Shown: in pieces, positions 55,945-64,000 of the stretch
How positions within the stretch are numbered: position 1 is the stretch's first letter
Layout of the letters: each line of letters starts with the position of its first letter
Source: Fremontodendron californicum
Lineage: Eukaryota > Streptophyta > Magnoliopsida > Malvales > Malvaceae
DNA length: 64,000 nucleotides
Direction of reading: 5' to 3'
NCBI GenBank assembly: GCA_030761205.1
Contig: JAULJL010000002.1
Coordinates: 19,137,010 to 19,201,009, forward strand
Notes under the pieces: model-generated
Seen by the model: the letters and a program-made list of their open reading frames with translations, nothing else
The model's database searches: none
What the model was told of the DNA's origin: nothing
Made by a program: the position numbers and the translations under genes

Positions 55945-58093
55945 ATGGAACGTCAGGACCTTCTACCAATATCAGTGGTTAGCAAGACATATCAATAGGT
56001 CCGGATTGAGTCTAAGGGAAATTAGGGTGACAAAGGAGACTATTTGGCAGCTGGTTTTATGTCTACACTTCTCGAGTCAGTTCACTTGGATTTTGTTCAT
56101 AATGACTTAGCAGAGTTAGAGGAAATTTGGAGACAGTGAGGAGTTGCAAGGAAAGATGATTTTATCAAAAAATATTGTGACATCACTACTCCTTCCGGTC
56201 AAGATGGACGAGCAGTTGATCAGGGCCATAGTACAGTTTTGGGATCCTTTGTACCGATGCTTCACTTTTAATCAGGAAGATATGGTGCCCGCCATTAAGG
56301 AATATTCTATCTTGCTCCATGTTAAGTCCGCAAATCCGGATAAAATCTATTGGAAAGAGCAAACAACGTAGAGCTGTCGGAATAAGCTTTCCAAGGTAAT
56401 GGGTATAGAGTTTTTGATTGATTCTCCACATATAAAGAGGAAGGGTTTGAGTGACTGCATTCCTTGTGTATTCTTGCGGAACTATATCAAGAATAACCCG
56501 AATGATGATCATGTTGTGGATGTCTTTGCCCTTTCAATTTACGGTTTAGTCCTATTCCTAAAGGTGGAAGGTCACATCGAAGCAGCTGTAGTAGACCTCT
56601 TCGATTGTTTGGACAAGCAAATTGACCCTTCCTCTGCCATTCTTGCTAAAACGACTAGGTCACTTAGTTACTGAGAAGAGGTAAAAGATATTTGAAAGGT
56701 TGTGTACAGCTTCTGTATGTCTAGATTCAGAGTCACTTTCGGGGTGATGATGGTGGAAGACTTCGCCCTTACATAAAGACTTTTACTCCCCTTAGGGAAT
56801 TCAACAAGGTAAAATGGTCAAAGAAAGGGGATAAAAGGCAATGGATCAGGACTCTCCGTCACTTAGGAAGAGAAGATATAACTTGGAGGGCTCGGTGGAT
56901 GCCACTTTGGTCGATCTTGTACCGTTGTGGTGAGCATTTATGGGTTCCAATGTTGGGTATCTGGGGGACCGTTAGCTACGCACCATTACTAGTACGGAGG
57001 CAATATGGATCCGAACAGTTTATCCTAATGACTCATGAGCTTATTTCGATGGAGTTCTCCTATGGTGGGTTTGGATATATGGGAAAGATAGGTGAAGTTA
57101 TCAAAGCATGGAAGAAGTTACACCGATCGCAAGTGGGTAGGTATACTGACAATGCTACCCCAGCATACCACGTATAGAGAGCCAGGAGGGATTGTGACAT
57201 TGTGCTTCTTGCCGAAGACACCTCTGTTCATCTAGTAACACTTCAGCTAGAACCTATAGTGTCGTCAGAAGTTAAGATTGTTAGGTAAGAGTTGGAAAAT
57301 GACAAAGGAAAACTGAAGTGTGAGTATGATAAGCTTCAAGAGGAAGTCAAAGATTTGAAGATCGACCTTAAGATTTAAGAGGCCAAGACACGGAGAGCGG
57401 CTAAAGAGCGAGACACGGCACAATTCGACATAAAGGATTTTCATCAAGAGAACAAGAAGCTAAGGGCCAAAGGAAAATTTTTCGGGACTAGTAGACCTCT
57501 TGGTTCACATGAAAAAGAGATAGAGAAGCTTAAGAAAAAATTGGAGTTCTGGAAAGGCAAGGCCAAGGAAAGCGAGGAAAAAGATTCCAAATTTGCTCTT
57601 GAGTGGCAGAAGTGGAGTGATGCACGCTCATTGATGTCAACTAAGCTAGAAAGGTGCCTGCAAGAGAATGAGCTATTGAAAGCCAGATTGGGAAATGGGA
57701 GGGAAAAGATATTTTTTTTCGTAAGGAGAATGAGACGCTCCATGCAACCATTCAGACCCTAGAACACAGTTGCAAGTCCAGAGGGTTGACATCACTGCCA
57801 TCAATCGGGAATGCCGAGATAGGGAAATCGAGTAGAGCCTAGAAAACGATTTAGCCGTAGATGCTAGTATAAGGTGGAAGACAGAAACTTTGGGGAGACA
57901 ATAGTATATAGACCACCTGACCAGAAAGATCAGCAAGGTTGTGATTAAGGCAAGAGAAATGGTGAAGAAAATGAAGACGTTGAGACAGGATGTCAACCCG
58001 ATGGGGAAACATGGACATCATCTATTGAATTTCCTAAAGGAAGCACAAGACCAGTATGAGCAGATCAAATATTTCTATGTAACCCGAGATTAG
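55945..58093 (+). pseudogene. Ogre-2 ORF1 (DUF7745-like domain plus coiled coil), broken
   Basis: It starts at ATG 55945 (MERQDLLPISVV), with a stop after 17 codons. The DUF7745-like part is in pieces open at 56144-56371 (VQFWDPLYRCFTFNQEDM), 56399-56674 and 56899-57177 (VPMLGIWGTVSYAPLLV). A long Lys/Glu-rich coiled coil follows (57290-57740; KEIEKLKKKLEFWKGKAKE), continuing with stops to the TAG at 58091. It is homologous to 5204-7200. Its start here agrees with a short N-terminus and suggests that the hydrophobic N-terminus in Ogre-1 is not real. Confidence 0.75.
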
Positions 58094-58401
58094 GAGATGA
58101 TATGTAACAAGTTTCTATGAATGAATGAAAAACCTTTGTGTTGGAATTTGATTTTAAGGTAAATACCATTACTTGCATCATTTCATACAATTATAGAAGC
58201 ATACATTCATTCATTCATTTGTTTGATCAACTAATGCATTGATTCATTTGTTCGTCCTTGCACACGTTTAATAAATAAAAAGGAATAATGTGTCATTATA
58301 ATCTGTGGTATTTACACCAAGGTATAAAAATTGGACGCCTACCAAAACACCCAGAGAGAAGCACTTCGCGTCAGTATAATACTCTGTCGAAAATCAGGAT
58401 C
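58094..58401 (+). other. ORF1-gag spacer of Ogre-2
   Basis: Non-coding, with attcattcattcattt words at 58205-58225. It is homologous in position to 7201-7677. Confidence 0.55.
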
Positions 58402-60660
58402 ATGGAGAGTGAACAAACTACCCGGATAGAAAGAATGGAAAGGACACAGGATGAGTTAAGGGAATAGTTGGCCAAATCTCAGGCCAAATCAAGAGATCAG
58501 ATGAATAAACTGATGGAACTGGTGTCCGTCGTAGTTAAGGGAAAGGGGCACACGAAAAAATTCAGCCTAGGATTAGAATCAGGAAATCAATGGGGCAAAG
58601 AGGGTCAGCAAGAAGCCATACTAACAAACGGCTAATCTTCGCAGAATACAGAAATTGAACCACCGACAGCTGAAATGCCTTTCATATTTGTTCAAACCAA
58701 CACAGGGGCACGAAAACAAATACCAATTGGGGTGAATCTTGGGACAATCTCGGCAAACCCTATAAATATCCCAGATCTGGATGATCTCGCCGAACAAGAG
58801 AAGATGAAGACGGCGGAGCTGAAAAGGGTTGAAATGGATGAATCACAAAAGAAGTATCAGCTATTAGAAGAAAGGCTGCGGGCCGTGGAAGGGGCTGAGT
58901 TGTTTGGAAGCCTAGGTGCTAAAGAGATGAGTTTAGTCTCCGGTTTGGTGATCCCACCCAAGTTCAAAACGCCAGATTTTGAGAAGTACAACGGGACCAC
59001 CAATCCTTTCGTACATTTGATAAAATCACCAGAATATGATCGGACATGATAGTAATGAGAATTTGTTTATCCACTACTTCCAAGACAACCTTACTAGGTC
59101 TGTAACTTGATGGTACAACCAACTCACACGAAGCAAGATTCGCTCCTGGACGGACTTAGCTAGGGCCTTCTTCGAACACTACAAGCACGTATATGACATG
59201 GTACTTGACAGACTATCTCTACAAAACATGGAGAAGAAAGCTACTGAAAACCTCAAACAGTATGCGCAAAAATGCAGAGACATGGCTACCCAGGTGCAAC
59301 CACCTTTGACCGATACTCTGAAGGCACCATACTATGAAAAGTTGGTGGGTAATGCCACTAAATTTTTTACAGATATGGTCATATTCGGGAGAGATGATTG
59401 AAACTGCTATCAAAAGCGGGAAGATAGATAGTGGGAACCAGTCGCGCACAAGAAAACAACTCCTGCCAAGAAAAAGGAAAGTGAGGCTTATGCAATCAGT
59501 TTCAATAATCGACCTTTTTCACCTCCAGCACCCTATACACCTTACCAACCTATAATCCATACTATTCGGCTATAAACAGCCTCATTCAAAACCCTTTTCC
59601 CTATATAGCCATACCACAACAACCATATCCGACTGGCTTATCTCTTCAGACAGCCATTCCCTCAAACATTACCCCAAACACTCAAAACATTCCCCGAAAT
59701 GATCAAAGGCCTATGAGGAATACCCAAAAGCCTCAATATGAACCTATCCCCACTACTTACAACGAGTTATTCCCAAAGCTCTTACAGGGACAACTCGTTG
59801 CACTTGTCTATCTTGAGCCTTTAAAACCTCTTTATTCCGAGTGGTATGATTCCAACACTCATTGCACGTACCATGCAAGGATCCAAGGACATTCAACTGA
59901 GACTTGCACTATTTTCAAGCTCAAGGTTTAGAGCCTTATTGATGCGGGAATCTTGAAATTTGGATCAAAAATTGGGACTAATATTGCAGGTAACCCATTG
60001 CCTAGTCACACAGAGGCCAAGGTTAAGGCAATCATGTTAGGAGAGGTTGAAAGGGTAAAAAGGGATGTCAAAAAGCTGAAGACACCATTGATCAGAATTT
60101 GGCTAGAGATGGTCAAGGCCGGCCTGCTTCGATCGAAATCGGATGTGAAAAAGATAGCCAATCAGTCGGAAGGTTTTTGCCAATATCATGAGTGTAAGGG
60201 GCATGCTATTCAGGACTGCAAATAGTTTTTGGCTAAAATTCAAAAGATGATGGATATGGGTGAGGCCCAGTTTTTTGAAAAAATAAAGAAGCCTGAAATC
60301 AGTATGAATGAAACTGGCTATGGGGTGGACAGACCCCTGGTCATATACTATGATGAGCCTGAGGTAAAGGTTATTCCAGTAGTTGAGAGACCTGCTTCGA
60401 AATTGATCATAGAATTGCCCTTACCCTTTCCTTACAAAGGGGATAAGACGATTCCATGGAACTATGAATGCAATATGGCAATGCCAAGATCTTTGAACCA
60501 TCAGACAGCTGCCGTAGATGTGACTGGAGTGGGGCATCTAACCCAAAGCGGTAGGTGCTATGCCTCGGGAACTATTGAGAAGTGTCAAATGAGAAAAATA
60601 GGAGCACCTGATAAGGGGAAAAGGACAGTGAGACCAGACCTTATGGTGGTAGAATAGTCT
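58402..60660 (+). pseudogene. Ogre-2 gag, broken
   Basis: ATG 58402 (MESEQTTRIERMER) gives a coiled-coil start with a stop at 58465. It is open at 58675-59049 (QLLEERLRAVEGAELFGSL, PPKFKTPDFEKYNGTTNP). Capsid motifs follow in shifted frames (59198-59401, LQNMEKKATENLKQY). The Pro/Tyr linker near 59515-59580 is shorter than in Ogre-1. Two knuckle-like motifs are kept, CTYHARIQGHSTETC near 59867-59911 and CQYHECKGHAIQDC near 60179-60220. Stops at 59928 and 60223 and frameshifts make it non-functional. Confidence 0.82.
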
Positions 60661-60666
60661 GGGGAA

Positions 60667-62007
60667 GTGAAAAAGGATCCAGCTCTGGTTAATAAAGTAA
60701 AAGAGCCAGTGAATGAGAAGGAAGCCTGCGAGTTTTTAAAGTTCATCAAGCATAGCGAGTACAGTGTGGTAGAACAATTGCACTGCCAACCGATGAGGAT
60801 TTTAGTTCTTTCATTGCTATTAAACTCAGAACCACACCGAAATGCTCTACTGAGAATTTTGAACTAGGCTTATATGGCTAACAAAATATCAGTGGAGAAG
60901 TTAGATCGATTAGTGGGGAACATCACAGCAGATGATTATATCTCTTTCAGTTATGATGGATACCGCCAAATGGAATAGGATCCACTAAGGCTCTTCATAT
61001 TACCACTACTTGCAAGGGACACATTATACCCTGAGTACTCCTTGGAAATGGATCTTCTTTGAATGTGATACCATTGGCAACCTTGTAAAAATTGCCAATT
61101 GATATGTCTTACATGCTGCCAAGTCATACCGTTGTCAGAGCCTTTGATGGCACTCACCGGGAAGTGATGGGAAGCGTTGAAATCCCACTTCAGATTGGCC
61201 CCTGTACCTATAAGGTTGAGTTCCAAGTGATGGACATCACCCCATCTTACAATTGTTTGCTGGAGAGGCCTTGGATTCACTCTGCTGGGGCTGTGCCATC
61301 ATGCATATATCAAAAGCTGAAATTTGTGATGGAAGGCTAGTCACTGTGTCAGGAGAAGAAGATATCATAGCTTCTACATCCACAGATACCCCTTACATCG
61401 AAATGAATGAAGATACAGTAGAGTGCTCGTTCAGGTCACTGGAATTCGTCAATGCTGTATTCATCACTGAGGGACGTAAAATTCCAGAGCCCAGGTTATC
61501 CAAGAGTACCAGGTTAAGAGTGAAGAAGACAGTTGAAAAATATTGCCGTGCTAGAAAAGGACTAGGAAAATTTCTCCAGGGAATGGCCAGAGGAATAGAA
61601 GTGGCCAGAAAAAAAAAAGACCGATTCGTTCTTGGGTACATCCCTAAAGTCCATGAAAAAAGAAAGTAAGTTGTGAAGAACCGAAAGAGGAGGATAGCTC
61701 GACTTTCAAGTGTGGATATGGAATGGGAACCCATGACTTTCCCTCGAATCCTTCACATTTTCCACTCAGCAGGCTACCAGTTTGGTGATAAGAATTTCGA
61801 GGATGTGATAGTTATGTTGGAACAAGCCTTCGAGAAGTTCTATAGGGTTGAAGAGAAACAGTCACATGGAATGATGGTTTGCATGGCCGAAACAGATGAG
61901 ATGGGAAAGGAAAGCACTAGTTGGATCGTGCGCCCGTGCCCTCCAAGTTATGAGTTGACCAACTGGAGTGTGACTGAACTTCCTATAGTTTTCAGGTCTA
62001 CTCCAAT
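60667..62007 (+). pseudogene. Ogre-2 protease and G-patch, exon 1 end, broken
   Basis: Continues the gag frame (KEPVNEKEACEFLKF). The protease active site reads LLGNGSS near 61038-61058, so the catalytic Asp seen in Ogre-1 (LLDNGSS) is replaced by Gly. The second hallmark is LLERPW in place of LLGRPW. A G-patch follows at about 61507-61640 (ARKGLGKFLQGMARG, then LGYIP). Stops at 60865 and 61087 and shifts near 60960 and 61336. The exon ends at 62007 with AT, before the donor GTAATG. Confidence 0.82.
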
Positions 62008-62221
62008 GTAATGCTCTAAATCAACTTTAATTGCCTCTGCCCAAGGGCATTAAGAATCCTTTGTATGGGCTTATGTTTAAGACTTATCATTCAATAAATA
62101 AAAATTACGATACATTTCCTTCATATCAATGTGTTCGCATTTTTTCATTGTTTCATTTTCATTGTTTCATTATTATTGCCTATATGCCTTCCTATATTGT
62201 TTCTTCCCCACCTATTTACAG
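62008..62221 (+). other. Intron between protease and RT of Ogre-2
   Basis: Donor GTAATG at 62008, acceptor ATTTACAG ending at 62221, 214 bases, T-rich throughout (about 37-40% T by eye). The open frame ends with a TAA at 62009 inside the intron. Splicing in phase 2 (AT|G) restores the frame directly into LDTEYEDRS of the next exon. The donor and intron start are conserved in Ogre-1 (11413). An intron at this place is a known mark of Ogre elements. Confidence 0.75.
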
Positions 62222-64000
62222 GTGCCTAGATACAGAATATGAGGACCGTTCTGTCAATAATTCTGAAATTGATTTTGAAAAACCCATCTGTACGGGTGAT
62301 TTTGACACTAACGAAGATGTCGAGGACTGTGATTTGCCTTCGAATTTATTGAGAATAATTAAACAAGAGAAGAAACAAGTATTGCCTCATAAAAAGCAAT
62401 TAGAAGTGATGAATTTGGGGAATGGGGAAGAAATAAAAGAAATCAAGATTGGGACTACCATTTCACCATTGATAAAGCAAGATTTAATAATTCTACTCTG
62501 GGAATACGCGGATGTGTTCGCATAGTCATACCAAGGCATGCCTGGGTTGGACCCTGGTATCGTGGTTCACAAACTCCCATTGAAACCATATTGCAAGCCA
62601 ATTCAGCAGAAACTGAGAAGAATGAGGCCCGAAATGCTGTTAAAAGTGAAAGAGGAAGTGAAAAAGCAATTCGATGCCGAATTCTTGGAAGTGGAAAAAT
62701 ACCCGGAGTGGGTAGCAAACATTGTCCCAGTTTCAAAAAAAGATGGCAAAGTACGGATGTGTTTCGATTACCGAGATCTAAACAAGGCAAGCCCTAAAGA
62801 TAATTTCTCGTTGCCTCACACTGATACTCTAGTTAATAATACTGCGAAGAATTATGTGTTTTCCTTTATGGATGGGTTCTCAGGGTATAATCAGATTAAT
62901 ATGGCACCGGAGGATATGGAGAAAACTGCATTCGTGATGATGTGGGGAACCTTTTGCTATAAGGTAATGCCATTCGGGTTGAAATACGCTGGGGCAACAT
63001 ATCAAAGAGCCATGGTAACTTTGTTCCATGACATGATGCATAAAGGGATCAAAGTATATATCGATGATATGATCGCAAAGTCACAAAGAGAGAACGAACA
63101 CATTGCGAATCATAAAAAGCTTTTTCAAAGGTTGAGAAAGTTCCAACTTAAACTCAATCCAGCAAAGTGTACTTTTGTTGTCACTTCAGGGAAGCTACTA
63201 GGCTTCGTTGTTAGCAAGAAAAGGATTGAAATTGATCCCGATAAAGTAAAAGCTATTCATAGCTTGCCCCTCACCTCGTACTCAAAAAGAAGTAAGAAGC
63301 TTTTGGATAAACTGAATTATATCGCTCGATTCATATCTCAATTGATCGATAAGTGCGACCCGATCTTCAAGTTACTCCGAAAGTGTGACCGAGGGGAATG
63401 TGATAAAGGATGTCAAATAGCCTTTGATAAGGTTAAGCATTATCTGTCAAACCCACGGATACTAATGCCACCAGTCCCACGGAAGCCGCTGATACTGTAT
63501 TTGTCAGTATTCGAAAGGTTCTTGGGATGTGTGTTGGGGCAACATGATGAAACCAGAAAGAAAGAATAGGCCATCTACTATCTCAGCACAAAGTTCATTG
63601 AGTACGAGTTGAAGTATTCATTGGTAGAAAGACTTTGTTGTGCCCTAGCCTGGACTGCCCAAAGACTCAGACAATACATGTTGTATCACAAGACGTGGCT
63701 GATTGCAAAGTTAGATCCCTTTAAATACGTATTCGAGGCACCTTCGTTGTCAGGAAGAATGGCAAGATGGCAAGTATTGCTCTCCGAATATGATACTATA
63801 TATGTGAGCAAAAGGGCTATAAATGGTAGCGCAGTAGCAGTATTCCTAGCAAGCTGAGCGGTGGAGGATTACAAGCCTCTAGACTTTGATTTCTATGACG
63901 AAGACTTAATGTGTGTCTCGCAAGAAGAAAGGACTCATTCTGAAAAGAAAACCTGGAAAATGTATTTTGACGACGCTTCTAATGCCATGGGGCATGGAAT
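62222..64000 (+). pseudogene. Ogre-2 RT, RNase H and start of second RNase H (continues off window)
   Basis: One frame throughout, with only three nonsense codons (62523, 63567, 63855) and no shift that I can see. After a ~100-residue linker come RT motifs: PEWVANIVPVSKKDGK, FDYRDLNKASPKDNF, FSFMDGFSGYNQI and VYIDDMIAKS with the catalytic Asp pair at 63063-63068. A first RNase H-like domain follows (LYLSVFERFLGCVLG, where the first catalytic Asp is changed to Ser; AIYYLSTKF; LVERLCCALAW) and ends near 63850. WKMYFDDASNAMGHG at 63949-63993 begins a second RNase H domain, a mark of the Tat/Ogre lineage. Integrase should follow beyond the edge. Confidence 0.85.

Larger units (their letters stand above)
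35458..64000 (+). mobile_element. Ogre/Tat-type element Ogre-2, incomplete at right edge
   Basis: Its parts are a 5' LTR (35458-39291), Arg-type PBS, leader split by a solo LTR (39461-45062) and by a gypsy element (45182-55369), ORF1 (55945-58093), gag (58402-60660), protease and G-patch (60667-62007), an intron (62008-62221) and RT/RNase H (62222 to the edge). Upstream ORF1, a pro/RT intron, long LTRs and an Arg-type PBS together define the Ogre group. Integrase and the 3' LTR lie outside the window. Several stops and shifts show it is old. Confidence 0.9.

Overview
The window is plant nuclear DNA, almost certainly from an angiosperm and probably a eudicot. It is built almost entirely of nested LTR retrotransposons. 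The evidence is tRNA-type primer binding sites (Arg-like, Asp, iMet), LTRs bounded by TG...CA with 5-bp target-site duplications (TSDs), Ty3/gypsy and Ty1/copia polyproteins, and AT-rich spacers. I see no ordinary host gene outside the transposons, no tRNA or rRNA gene and no CRISPR array. All coding features are on the plus strand. The species cannot be told from this window.

Layout, left to right. (A) 1-~11593 is an Ogre/Tat-type Ty3/gypsy element (Ogre-1). It has a >4.4 kb 5' LTR running off the left edge, an Arg-type PBS, an extra ORF1 upstream of gag, a decayed gag, a protease followed by a G-patch, and the start of the pro/RT intron, where it breaks off. (B) 11594-35414 is an old copia LTR (segments 11793-12067, 24236-24572, 34177-35414) split by two later insertions. 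The first is a copia-type element at 12068-24230 (TSD ACTAG/CCTAG), whose own right LTR is split by a 4.1 kb Ogre-type solo LTR at 18768-22914 (TSD AGTGT). The second is a 9.6 kb Athila-type element at 24573-34171 (TSD TTCAC). (C) 35458 to the right edge is a second Ogre-type element (Ogre-2). Its leader is split by a 5.6 kb solo LTR at 39461-45062 (TSD ATGAG) and by a decayed chromodomain (Tekay/Del-like) gypsy element at 45182-55369. Its ORF1, gag, pro, intron, RT and first RNase H follow, and the window ends at the start of a second RNase H.

The most unusual object is the Athila-type element at 24573-34171. Its two LTRs differ, as far as I can see, by one T in a homopolymer, so it inserted very recently. 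It lacks RT, RNase H and the integrase catalytic core, yet keeps a long open gag-protease-integrase-tail fusion. In the position where Athila relatives carry an env-like ORF it holds two intact intronless genes. One is an unrecognised 178-aa protein with a Cys cluster. The other is a 215-aa LONELY GUY (LOG) type cytokinin-activating phosphoribohydrolase homologue. Each of the two is preceded within 25 bases by a strong splice acceptor, and a splice donor lies just before gag, so they may be made from spliced subgenomic RNAs. This looks like a recently active, non-autonomous retrotransposon carrying a plant hormone-metabolism gene as cargo.

Other structure worth attention: an inverted complementarity between the LTR 3' part and the leader that brackets the PBS in both Ogre elements; ~159-bp tandem subrepeats and a ~1 kb minisatellite inside Ogre LTRs; a G-patch directly after the retroviral-type protease; and a clean phase-2 intron between pro and RT. 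All alignments and counts here were made by eye.
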